Under the pieces are notes generated by a model. It was not told the origin of the DNA. It ran no database searches and worked only from the letters and a program-made list of their open reading frames with translations. From positions 620,001-684,000 of the forward strand of contig CM062385.1 in assembly GCA_031310005.1 (NCBI GenBank): a DNA stretch of 64,000 nucleotides, read 5' to 3'. Positions 21,811 through 33,830 of the stretch are shown here, in pieces. Within the stretch, counting starts at the first letter, position 1. The number at the start of each line of letters is the position of its first letter. Made by a program: the position numbers and the translations under genes. The DNA comes from Dactylellina haptotyla. Lineage: Eukaryota; Ascomycota; Orbiliomycetes; Orbiliales; Orbiliaceae.

Positions 21811-24800
21811 ATTCACAATGATCTGCGAGTTTAAGCAGCAAAGCATCTTAGAGTTTCTCTGTGGGGCGATTGCGGGGGCGGTTTCAGATTGTCGAGACGA
21901 CTACTACAGGTGGAAGAGTGACCATGGGAATAAGGAGATAACAAATATTTTGTCAGGGTCTCTTCGAGAGAGCTCGTCTTGTTTCTTCTTCGTGGGAATT
22001 GGATTGGGGGTTCCTTGAGTAAGGGTCTCCAATACCGAAGTGCTGTCTCGCGACGTACGAGGCGTTGTGAGTCTCACTCTCTGGCGACGATTCAGTCGAA
22101 CGGGGAGAAAACCCAATTTCATTATGACCTGATCAGCTTAGTGGCGAAAAAGAGAGTGGGGTTCTCTTTGTTAGAACAGCTAGCTTTTGAATGTCGTGGA
22201 ATGGCTAATGATCTTGAACATGTCCGTGCCCTTCGACCTTCGCTCTTTTTCCCTCTCTCTATTGCCATCATGTGTAAACTTTATTGTTTGTGTTTTGACC
22301 ACAGCTAGAGTTTGAAAACAAGCCATCGACGGGTGAAAGGACTAGAGAAATTACACCACGGTTAGGAAAAGCCCCTCCCGCAAGTTTATTCTAGTTGATG
22401 GTGTATCGGTTCATAAGCAGATGTTTTACAAATCCTCTTCTTTATTTCTCGTGCGAAGTCTTAAGGGCTAGTGTTGAAGATATATCAAAACGAACAAAGT
22501 GCAACACGGGAAGTTGCGTCTGACAGCTGCCGGCCAGAGGCTCGCGAAGAAAAAGAGGAGAGATATTTTTTTTTGAAAAAAAAAACGTTATATTCCCTGC
22601 ATTCCTTACGTACTAAATTATAAATGCTCGGACGTCTTTAATTTTTCCAGAACCGTCGAGGCCGAGTTATACGGCATCTTCCAAAGGGCTCGAGTCATTG
22701 CTGTGCATTGCTGTGTGTGCAGTCGTTTATCTGAGGGAAACACGAGTCTCGCATGCATATGGCTAAACTGAAAAACTAAGACTTCGCGAAAAGAAACCTA
22801 AAGGATAGGTTTCACTAGCCACAAAGCCGGCGGAGGAGAGTAGGTTGCACAGATAGTAATAAAAAAGTGGTCAAGCGCGGGAGAAAAGGACATGCAAATG
22901 GAACGGTGGCATTTTCTTCAAACCTTGGCTTGAAGGCTAGTGTTGTCCTCTAACGCATTCTAAAGGTACAATTTATCAGGCCAGGTTGGAGCTGGTTTCC
23001 TTTTTTTTAACGCTATGATGCTGCATAACATTTTGCAAAAATTGACTGGGAGAGATCTGAGCGCGCACTGTGAAAAAGCAGGCAGCCGGCGCAGGTGATT
23101 GACTCTGGCTGACTGTTCAACACCGAACAGGCCCGAATGCGCGGTGGTCTCTTCTCTCATTTCTTGATTTCGTCTGGATTGGGGAATCGGTCCCTTTCTG
23201 GTAAGGAGCGAGCACATTTTACTTGAAACAAGATCAGCATGAGATCTAGCCGAGGCACTTCTTCGCAAGGAGGGATTTGCGGAGGAAATAATTCTTTCCA
23301 CCCCCAAGCACGAAATTTCGGTGGAAAAACAAGAAAAACGTGCGAAACGTGTGTGAACTTTTTACGGCTTGGGTGATATTATAACTGTAGATCTAATTGG
23401 AAAACGTGGGCGTAATACGAAAAGGTGGATTAGCCGTTTTTAGTCACAGGTTGATGTACGGATTCTAGGCCAAGAGCTGAACCAAGCCTACTATGGCCAG
23501 TGAAATTCAATATTCCTCTTGTGTTGATTATTACTAATGGGAGGCAGGCAGCAACACGGCGAACCCGTGCGAGGAGAGACAATTATGGCTGTGTTTGATC
23601 TTGGAACAAGGAAAAATACATGTAAGAGAGAGCCTCTTTTAGGGGAAATTCCGGCCGTAGACATAAGATCCACAGGTTTGTAAAAAAAAAAAGGGGGTTA
23701 ATATTTTCTTTCTATGAGGACGAATGTCCTTTTGGAGGAAATCGGTTAAGAGGGAAATGGCGAAGTCTCGTTAGGGTTTTCCAGAGTAAGGCAATGAAAG
23801 CGATATCACATATGAGCAATAATTTGGAGGGAAACGATGACACTTGCATCGACGTCTACGAGGATCAACCATGTTGCAACGGCTCCTCTTGCAGATAAAA
23901 GCAACAAGAAACATGCTAACCGCCCCCCTCTCGTGCTGGATGATCGGCCGCGGCTGCACGGGGAAAGAAAATATTTGGGCAATGTTGGTTTCTTGAGGAA
24001 CTATTGCTGGGTACCCAAGTTGATAGTCTGGGGGTGACAGACCCATTTCCTTCAAGATTTCAAGGGTTTTTGCGGAGCCAGAGTTCTGACTGGCTGGAAC
24101 AAGCTCGACGAGAGATGCCATAGATGTGGGATTTTTCTTTTGTGACCTTTTAAAACCCGCATGTCTTTTTTCCAATTCATCTTTTGTCATGCGCACGTGG
24201 GGTTTTCGTGGGCGGAGACGAGGGGTGGACCCACTTTTTTCTTTTGACCTTTAGGGTGGATTTCCAACGAAGGGTGGAGTGAGATCAGAGGGGCTCACCT
24301 TACTCAAACGTTCCCCCTTCACGAAGACCACGAACCCATCCATATAATCGCCAGCTGCAGCTGCAGCTTATGGTTATTGTGCAGCAACGAGCGTTTTCCA
24401 GATATCTATCACCTTCCCGTTAGTGGATTGATGGAAAGGGTGTGTCTCAACTTTAGTCGAGGGAAGGGAAGGGGAAATGTTTCTTGAGGATCTGGATCCG
24501 CGGAGTGATATCTATTGTTGTACAGGCCACTCTTACCCCCTTCGATCACCGTTAGTTACGTCTTTGACGAGCTCTATCAGGAAGGCGGGAACGGGCGGTC
24601 GCACTCCTATCAATTATCATGATCAGAGTCAAATTATATTACAGCTAGAGAGAGAGGCGTTTTTCTGTTATTCTTCATTTTGCTAACTGCAGAATTATGA
24701 TATGATAGCCAAGATCGAACGATTGGAAGGTTGCCGGCTCAGCCGGTTCGCCCCCTTCTTCGTGCAGCAACAATTGTTGGTTTTTTGCTTCTTCATTGGA

Positions 24801-27800
24801 CGACAGATACCTCTTTTAGAAAAGTAGAACTTCGTGTTCCCCAAACCTCGTGGCAACAGGGGTTATTCCCTTTGTGCTTCCGTCAATGATACACGGAGCA
24901 ATTGTCTAACTATTTGGTTTCTGTCATCTTTTTCTTTTCGGTTTGGCAGCGCGTACGAGACAGGAATTAAAAAAAAAAAAATCTGCATGTAGCCATATAT
25001 TCCAGTTGGTATTTTTGGACAAGGATGCCAAAATGTATCAAACCACACAGCTAACTGGAGACCAGTCGTGGTACACCCTATAAGAGGGTCCTTTAATGCT
25101 GATTAATGGGCGCGCCTTTTAAGTTTTGAAATTGGAAATGGCGTTGGTTGATCATGATCCTATCGAAGCGCCGGTCGACAGCTCGACTAATCCTTCTGAA
25201 AAATAAGGGTGTGGTCTGATATTACAGCCGACCCCAAAGGTGGCAGTCCGATTCTAGAACCTTATTGCAAATCTGCTGTGGAGAATTCGCTCTAGCCTCA
25301 AGGGCATAGTTGGCTGCAAATAAGAGAAACAAGAAGCGCCACAGTGGTAAATCACCACGGTCTCCCCTGTCCCGTGCCAGCCACTTGTGGGCTGGGAGCA
25401 CGAAATTCCCACGCGACCCCCATGGCATTAAAATTGTGGATGCTGCAGGTAGGATGAAATAAGTACCGTTTTTCACTGGGGACACAAAAGCGAACAACGA
25501 AGCCGACGGTCCTGTCAGCGGTACTACGAATGCAAGAAAAAAGAATACAAATCAGAAACCTTAATAATATAAAACCGTGTTTAAGAATTACAATTTGCGA
25601 AAGTTGAGAATGAAAAGAAAAAGAGGACGAGAAGCCGAAGTTTCTGTTGGATGTTTTAGTGTCGATGTAACGGTTTTGGCCGACCGGAACCTCATGCATG
25701 GTCCTTTTGTTCGGCGTTGGACGACTATCGCGGCTCGCCGGCAAGGCCTCGGATCAGGGGCAGAGTTCTCCCGACATCCCTCTTTGGCTCATCCAATTTC
25801 GCTTTGTCACGACGCCGAAATCGCGAAGAGACATGCTCTTATTAACAGGATGCTCGTCGAAGGCAAGATATGGAAGTTGGATCCGCAACGCAAGCCGATG
25901 GTGCTGCAAGCCCGGTTGGCCACAGGCACGGCAAGCTGGGGCGGTAAAGGAGCACGTCAGAAATGCAAAGTTATGTCCCCTTCGTTTGTGCTTGTACGCA
26001 GCAGCGACCACGCCCCCTCTTCTTCCCGAAATCTCAAGGAAAGAAAAGAAAAGAACATGAGATTTTGACATCTCGGGATCGCTTCCCACGTGTGCATCAG
26101 ACACACCTTCTTTTTTCACTCGCATTCACCAAATGAAAATGGGTTTCTTTTTCGCACAAATAGTGAGATGGTCTTCGACGCCACCGATTCAGATTACTCT
26201 TGACCTGAAATCTCGCTTCAAGGAGGTATTTTTTTGCCTTATGACTAAACGACGCCTCTTATGTAGGCAAACTGGATGGCACAGTTGAAGGACAAAGCGG
26301 GTTACCGTCGTGGGCGGACGGAGACATGTAAACGGTTGTTGGGGAATTGGAAAAGTGTGTCAATTCAAATCAACAGACATGCATGCACAGGCGGCTCACG
26401 AAATGTTGTTCGTCTTTTCTCGCATCTTCATTTTCCTTCGCCTTGCCTTACAGATGACACTAGTTGCAGAAATAATATATCTCCCGAAGAGTGATGGCGA
26501 TGAGATGTTGGCATGTCCGGGTGCGGACGCAGGACATACGAGTGCACAGAGTCGCAACCGAAGAGCGTGTTTTGGAAGAAAGAAAGGGATTCGCTCCTTT
26601 TTCGTCAGAGGAAATAAGCTTCGTTGCCATCCATGGCTGGTTCGTTGCGTCGAACCCTCGTGGAAGGAAAGGAGAATGATCTGGAGCAGGGGTTCGTAAC
26701 GTGGCAAGCTCGGTAGATGTAACGGATATTCAGTTCCACGGCATGGGTTGGTTGGGTTGGGTTGATCACATCAGGAAACCAATCACCCTCCGCTCGACGA
26801 ATCGAAAAATTGATCCGAGCTTCTTCACGTCCGAAGGGTGTGTTCACCCACACCCAGCGAAAGTAATAAGCGCAGCAAACCTGTTTAAAACAAACCCTGT
26901 GTACAGAATTTCGATCCTTGTGGCAGCCGAAAAGCCCTCTTACGAGCGAGCTCTCGGAGCGTATCCTGCGGACTCTTTTTCTATTTGACGCTTGTCCCTC
27001 CTCCGTTACGAGTAAGTGCAGCCAGCTAGCGAAAGCTGACGGCTTTTCTCTAAGCCTGAAACTCGGTGTAGGACCGCGGACCGAGATGCTCGTTACCTGA
27101 GCATGACCAAGCTGATCTCTAAACGGTTGGTGAATGAGATGAAGATCTTTCCGAATGAGATGTTTCTTCGCTCGCCCGAGCTCTGGCCGCCACCGTTGGC
27201 ATCATATAAATGAGAAGGGAGTTTTGGGCGCGCGAGTCATACCGGATCTATGCTGGTATCCTCCGTGAGTTCTTGCACAGAATTATCGCCAAGCATCATA
27301 GATGGCGTCGCCAAAAGTGGTGCCCGCCAGGGTGCACGATCATTCTTTTTTTCGATATTATGGCTGATATCTTCTGCCACGTGGTATTGTAACCATCTTG
27401 AATATCCGCTATGGAGTCCCACAATGGGAAAGGACATCATGAGGCGTTTTATTCACTCTTTTTGGCTCTTTTTTAGGTCTTGGCCGATCCGCGATTTAAT
27501 TACGGTTATTCCATTCATAATATGGGAGGGGCGTAGCTGAGAAAGTGGAGGAGAGTTCCCACTTTTTTTTTCGTTCTTGCGAGGGTTGTATCTCTATTCT
27601 GACGATTTGAATATTCCGAGTTTGGGAGGGGTTAAGGACATGGGCGCGCACGAGGTATTGCTCGTGTATTTCGTACATGTATTGGTGGATATAAGACCCG
27701 CGTATATAAGTGATACTTATTGCTGCCATGGGGCATCCACCTTTTTTTGGTGCTGAGGGTGGGCCGTTAGAGCTTATTCTTTTCCACGCGGGCGTTTCAA

Positions 27801-29816
27801 GGTGGTTTCTTGGCCGAAGGGCTGGCGCTTTCGCATTTATACGAAGGGATCCTTTTTTCGTGATAGCTCGGGCAAGCAAAAGCGCATCATCCCGGTCTGG
27901 AGGATGGGTCCAGCACCCTTACCTCCTCCAGGGATAAGAAGCCACAGCGTCTCTGTTTGGGCCACTGGATTGTCAGTAGAGAATTCTTTCTTTCGGCGGA
28001 CTTCCTCTAGCAGTGATTGCCTTTGCACTGGCGTCGTTGGAGATGGTCACAGGCAGCGGGAAAATGGTTAAAAGGGACCTGAACTGCACAGCACTGACGT
28101 GCTGAGTGGGAGAAAACCTAACCGCTCAAGCTTGCCCAAAGGCCAAGCGAGAGGAAAGGATAGCTGTGAATGGAAGAATCTGAAAGAGAGAAAACACACA
28201 AACATTAATTATTACTTTTTTCTCTTCTGCGTAGTTTCGTTATAATACGGAGCCTCCCACTAGTTTTTAGAAAGATTTGCTGTTGAAGACAGTTTTCGTG
28301 AAATCATTTCCACCCGAGCCACCGCTATTTCGATAAAACTGTTAAAATACAGCCTCTCACCAGGATACCCTTACCTGTAGAAACGACTCTTCCCACCGCT
28401 TTACGCGAAACCAGCTACCTTGATCCGACGCGCACCACTTCGTCAGTTCCAAAAATCCACAGTTTTTTTCCTGCTTCGATCGACTTAGTATCTGCAAATT
28501 AAATGCTCCACCTGAACCGGGCCCCATTTTTGACTCGACTCAGTTTTCTCGCAGTTTTTGTGGTGGATTTGGCTTTGTGGATGTCCAGCCGTGCCTGAAC
28601 TTTTGGCAGCACAATTTCCGAGTTCCGCCCAGTTTTCGTCTCAACGCCCAAGAGCCCTTCCCAGCTTCTAGAAGGCTTCTGTCCTGACGCTTGTACCTCT
28701 TTTTTTCTTCTTTGCTTTGCCTTCGAGGTCAGGTCAGGAATACCTTCTCTTCTGATTAACTCAGAGATACCAGTACCGATAAGATTTCCCGAGCTGTATC
28801 TCTCCGCATGAACCTGGTAACTGAAGCGCCGTCGTCGCATGGTATCGCCGGTTTTATTCTCACCTCAGCTCAACATCATCACCCTGTAAGTTGACCGTTT
28901 CACTTTTTATTTTATTTTTTTCTTGTTTCTTTGTTTTATGCTTCTCGCCCACCTGCATCCGACGGTCTTTGACTGTCTTAACCCATCAAGTCGGTCTACG
29001 TACTACCGTCCTCAAGCCACGTTTTTTTGGGTTCGAAAAAGGCGGTTTACCGTTTCGGCGTTTTCCCCTCTAAACTTTCTAAAATTATACTGCCCACTTG
29101 CTTTCTCCTTCCCGTCTGAAATTTATTTTTCCTTCGACGCACATTCTGGTTCTATTTTTAAGGTTTCTCGCTATCGTGGGGGACGGAAAGAAACTTTGAT
29201 TGGATATCTTGACATCGTCTCTTTCTTTGCGGGGAGTTTTTTTCTTGTCGGTTCCTCGTTCCTCCTCCGGATTATTATTACTATTACTATCATTATCGAT
29301 ATCGCTACGCTTGTCTCTGGTCGTCGTTTGTTCCGACGTCGACGACCGCTTGCTCCGGTTACCACCTAGTGTTGCCTAGTGGCTTCTTGGTAAGGCATAT
29401 TCGCTTCATCTCTGTTCGGTTTCGTTTTCCTTCCGACTGGGTCTGCGGTCTGGTCTGCGAGCGAATCACCAGATCGTCTGGTTCCCCTGTTCGTAACAGA
29501 GTCTGCATTCGTCCTCGGCCTCCCTGTTTGATATTGGTAGCAGCAGCAGTACCGTCCGTCGAATTTGCGGACAAGGTCGTACAGTACATACGGACCGTCC
29601 AAGGAATGTACAGGACATGCAATGCTCACCACCTACCCCAATCTCCTCCCTCTCACGCTCACTCTCACTCGCTCCCGCCTGCTGTCACCCTCTCCGTTTT
29701 TTGTGGAAGGGGCCAGAAAAGTGGGCCATCCGCAGGCGTATATATGTATCTGTCACGGTCTGTTCGCTCTCTCTGGCTTGAACGTCGGGGGGGAACATGA
29801 TACGATACGATGTGTA

Positions 29817-29834
29817 TGGATGGATGGATGGATG
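29817..29834. repeat. TGGA tetranucleotide repeat
   Basis: About four and a half tandem copies of TGGA in the flbA upstream region. Confidence 0.8.
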
Positions 29835-30342
29835 ACCGTGGGCTCATTTCGATGCTGAAATGATTCAAACGCATCTGCCATGTGCGGCGGTCTCATCCAG
29901 GACCAGGCTTGACTCGTGGTTGGTCAATCTCTCTGTTCGAAGTTCTTTTCTTAGGCGGCGGCCGGGCTAGCCTCGATGGAGCAAAGGGCCTATTTCTCCA
30001 CACACCCTCCCACACACAGACACCAGCACCCCTCAACCCCCTTCCCTGGTGGTCTTCTCCCTCTTTTTCCTTTTTCCTCAGTGGACTTCCCAACTATTCT
30101 CCACTTCAAGCCCTCCCTGGCAGCGCAGCAGTAGCGTGGCAGACACACCCCGGTTGCCTACACCATTTACCGCTGCCACGCTACTTTTTGGAGCATGCTT
30201 TTTCGTGCAGCGAGCAGCTGGGTTGTGGTTTCTTTTTCCGTGGTTCGGCATCAAATTTTCGGTCCTTTCTTTTTCTTCCCTCGCCTTACGCACACACCCT
30301 CATTCTGATCTGAGGGTCAGGGTGGGCGTGTGTAATAATAAG

Positions 30343-30360
30343 ATGCCATGCTACCATTAG
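30343..30360 (+). promoter_or_regulatory. Candidate upstream ORF 1 of flbA
   Basis: ATG CCA TGC TAC CAT TAG, five codons and a stop, about 670 bases before the flbA start. It matters only if the transcript begins upstream of it. Confidence 0.3.
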
Positions 30361-30384
30361 CTCAACCGAGGAGAGTGAGAGGAA

Positions 30385-30411
30385 AGAGAGAGAGCGAGAG
30401 AGAGAGAGAGG
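30385..30411. repeat. GA-rich microsatellite
   Basis: Near-perfect GA dinucleotide tract with one C interruption (AGCGAG), in the presumed flbA leader or promoter. Confidence 0.8.
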
Positions 30412-30420
30412 AATAAACCT

Positions 30421-30435
30421 AATGCCAGCCAGCTA
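30421..30435 (+). promoter_or_regulatory. Candidate upstream ORF 2 of flbA
   Basis: ATG CCA GCC AGC TAG, four codons and a stop, about 590 bases before the flbA start, again beginning ATG CCA. A role in translation control is inferred only. Confidence 0.3.
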
Positions 30436-30894
30436 GTGCAAGGGAAATCCTCACGGGCAAATCCCCCAGAAGACGAGACACAGGTTCGATAATATCCCTG
30501 CGAGATATCCTACTACTCTGCTCCGGCCAGTCTGCTACTTACTGCTGAAAAGAAAAGCAAAAGCAAAAAGGCAGCGGAGGCCATCCCAAACCTGGGACCT
30601 TCCCTTCTTTCCTTTTTGAACGCTTCTTCTTTCCTATTAAACCAAAGCACCTGTCTGTCCGTTGGAGTTTCGTCTCTTCTTGTCTCGCCTTTCTTGATTT
30701 GACTTTTTTTCTTCCCGCATTTCTTTCGGATTTGCTATTTTATTTTTCCTGTTGATTTGTTATTTTTATCAATTTTATCTCTCTGCCGCGGCATCGGGAC
30801 TCCCTTTTTTCGGCAGCCGCCTCTTTCGTGTGCCCCATTGTTGGCCCATTGTTGCGATAGAGATATATAACATTCTCGCCGTCCCTCACTTATT

Positions 30895-30936
30895 ATTTAT
30901 ATATATATATATATTGAGAAATATATATATATAAAT
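30895..30936. repeat. AT-only inverted repeat (hairpin) before flbA
   Basis: A left arm beginning ATTTATATAT and a right arm ending ATATATAAAT can pair over about 17 bp around a short GAGA-containing loop. It sits about 93 bases upstream of the flbA ATG, so it is either core promoter (several TATA-like sites) or a leader hairpin. Confidence 0.7.
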
Positions 30937-31028
30937 ATAACCGGCTGACGGAGGATACTACGGACCAACTGGATTAACACAGTTCTCTGTAGTGCATAGC
31001 GAATCTCCCCTCTGCCCGCCTCTCTTAC

Positions 31029-33830
31029 ATGCCTGATACGACTGTCCTGCCTGTTCCTTCTGGATCTTGTGACAGTCCGAGCGCCGACGGTGGCAGCAGC
31101 CTTGCGACCTCATCTCCAACCAACAACGACATCATCCCAATTTCGTCTCCGCTTCTGCCCCCAGAAACAAATTACAATACCGCTAATAATAACGGAGAAG
31201 ACAACCGAGAAGAGGACGGCATTGTGATCGAACAATTGGAATTGGAAGAGGGCCCAGAAACCAGGTGTAACCGTGGCGTGAACAGGAGCCGCCTCCCAAT
31301 TCTTGCCATTCCCAATCCGTCGAATTCGACCTCCCAATCTTTAAGAACGACGCCCGTCGCAGAAAGCTGCCCGGCTTCTCCAATATCCCGCTCCCACGAC
31401 ATCCAAGATTTCCCGGATATCACTCCCACGGCTTCTTCTGTGAGCAAGAGCGCATTGACGAACCCAATACCCGTCAAGAATCACAGTAACAGCGGCAGTG
31501 TTGCCCGTGGTGCCTCGACGTCGTACTACAGCACCCTCGCCCAGCGGCAAATCAAGAACCTCTCCAACGCAACCCTCCCGCCCTGCTTCACCACCATCGA
31601 AGGCCCCATCTCGACCCACAACAACCACCAGTACCACCCGCCGTCGAACAGCAAAGAGAACTCCTCCAGCACAAACGGCCACTCTTCAAACCGGGCGTCA
31701 ATCAGCTACTCATCTGTAAATCCCCTTCTCTCGCTTGCCAATCTTGCACGAGCCGTTTCAGGTGCCCCGACAAACCCTCAAAACGGCAGCAGCGACACCT
31801 CCACCACAACACCCTCTAACACCAACTCTCTCGGCCGCAAGAAAACTCTCTCCGGCAGGAGAAAAAGTGACGGAGGCCTCTTGAAATCGTCCAGCTACGA
31901 TAACCTCGACAATCTCAACCAGCGATATCCCGCTGGTCTGACCCTTGCTGAAGTCCTCGAGACAACAGGAAACCACTCCCAAGCAGTTGCTGTTAACCCA
32001 GCCAAAGTATATTCGCCCAATATGCATCAATCATCATCTAGATTACTGCGCATGACGCAGGATGACAGACCGTTCACTCGGGTACGCATTCGCTTGCATT
32101 TTTATATCTAAATTATCAATCTATATACTAATTAGACTCTTTCTTCTATAGGACTTCAAAGACCTCTTCTCCACACTCATGGTCTCGCTGCCGCTCACCC
32201 AGCACAGATTACGGTTCAAGACATATCTGTTCACCTTCACATCTGATCAGGCAGTCAATAATCTCGGCTCTCTGAAATTCTCCCAATCTAACAGAATGCC
32301 AGACCCAAAGGATCCCTCAAGAATAGTCACAACCACCACGACAACAACCTTCAGCATGGCCAAGGAGATGGCAAGAACAGTATGCCAGAAGTTCGTCGCC
32401 GCCAGATTCATGGAAGCCGTTGGTGAAAAGCCAAGCACGCCTTTCACAAACAAGAACCTCCTCTGGCAGCTCACACCCAAGGGAATCCACGTTCTCGAAC
32501 GCTTCTGCCAGCGAAACGGCATCAACTCTCCTCACATCATGGCCCTCCTCGCCTCTTCTCTCAACACCATGAGACTAGTCATCCTCGAAAGAGATCCGGT
32601 CACAGATAAAGTTTCTCAAGACAAATCTACTACGGAAATCATCTTTAGAAGGTTCGCCGGCACTACTCCTAACATCAAGCCCAACGCTACAGCATCGGAC
32701 TCAGATTCGGTATCAGAATACGGCGACGGATACACAGGTGTTAAGCTAGCTGAGACACGGAAAATTTACGATAAGACTGTCAAGTATTCCTTCACAGGAA
32801 AGTCGGCAGTTGATTGGCTCCTCGATTGTTGCACCACAATTGAGCCGACCGAGACACACGAAATTGCGGCTTTGTTTGTCAGATTCGGACTCGTTCAATG
32901 CGTGGTCGAAGATAAGATTGCTATCCAGCAGGACTCCAAAGTGAAGGAGTTCCAGCCGACCAAGTCTGCGATTTACATTGTAACAGAACGCGGCAAGAGA
33001 ATAGCGGGCTGGATCGATGCGGAGAGGGGAAGTCTCGAGAACGGCAAGCCCAAGAACGGACAAGCAAACGGATCGAAATCTCGAAGGGAAATGGGTACGT
33101 CGTATTCTACAATTTTCATGCCGCTCTTTATCTTGAACAAGCAAACTAACAAAAGTTCGAAACAGGTGAAAACCGCGAGACCAACACCACCCGACTTTCT
33201 TGCATCCTTGCCGATCCCGCTCTCCGCCTCCTCTTTAGGGAGTTCTTGCGCGAAACTCTTTGCGAGGAGAATCTGTCATTCTGGCTGGAGGTCAACGACT
33301 TCCATTTGCAATTCAACGCCTTGAACCAAAAGACACTCGAAAATATCCGCGAGACATTGGCACACGCTTATGGTATGGCTTTCTCGGGCGCGAATAATCA
33401 CTTTTTTTATTATTTGAATTAATATTTGTGTCAATGGTGCGCTAATTTAGATATCCTAATAGGTATATACAATGCTTTCCTGGCTCCAGGTTCTCCCTGC
33501 GAACTCAACATCGATCATACTTTACGGCAAGATCTTGCCGGCCGGATGACGAGGGCTGTTGCAAAGGAGGAGCAATCCATGCTAGTAAATTTGAAGGAAG
33601 TTGCCACTTTGTTCGAAAGAGCGCAAGAACAGGTTTTCAAGCTGATGGCCAGTGTAAGTTGATCATGATATTGTTCCGGTTTGAGAAAATACGACTAATA
33701 CCGTTTTGAAACGTAGGACTCTGTACCGAAGTTCGCACGAACCGCTCGATATATCGAGATGTCCGGGGACAATGTCTCTGACGATGGCTCCCCGACTGGA
33801 ACACCACCTCCACAGCGACAAACCAAATAA
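31029..33830 (+). CDS. flbA: FlbA-type developmental regulator, DEP-DEP-RGS
   Basis: Regulator of G-protein signalling. In Aspergillus FlbA speeds GTP hydrolysis by the G-alpha FadA, stopping vegetative growth and permitting conidiation; the yeast relative is Sst2. Exons are 31029-32081, 32152-33094, 33166-33372, 33463-33653 and 33717-33830, giving 835 residues. The first exon is a long disordered Ser/Thr/Asn-rich region with FxxR/K phosphosite-like stretches. DEP1 runs from FKDLFSTLMVSLPLTQHRLR to FTNKNLLWQLTPKGIHVLE. DEP2 contains YSFTGKSAVDWLLDCC. The RGS domain runs from LRLLFREFLRETLCEENLSF through FWLEVNDF to VFKLMASDSVPKFARTARY and is split by introns 3 and 4. It is longer than A. nidulans FlbA (about 720 residues), mainly in the N-terminal part. 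All joins keep phase. A very long gene-free upstream region suggests complex control. Confidence 0.95.

Larger units (their letters stand above)
21811..31028. other. 9.2-kb gene-poor region upstream of flbA
   Basis: No convincing coding gene on either strand. The open frames are short (at most 163 codons), overlap on opposite strands and lack recognisable motifs or plausible splice joins. The right third (28.0-31.0 kb) is pyrimidine-rich and carries simple repeats (GGAT at 29817, GA at 30385), two minute ATGCCA-starting ORFs and an AT hairpin next to flbA. It reads as a long regulatory and leader region for flbA, possibly with non-coding transcripts. I see no transposon ends or RNA gene. Confidence 0.5.

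Noticed and set aside
25577-26068. 163-codon plus-strand frame in the 9-kb gap
   Set aside because: Basic, motif-free, overlapped by similar-sized frames on both strands; looks like chance.
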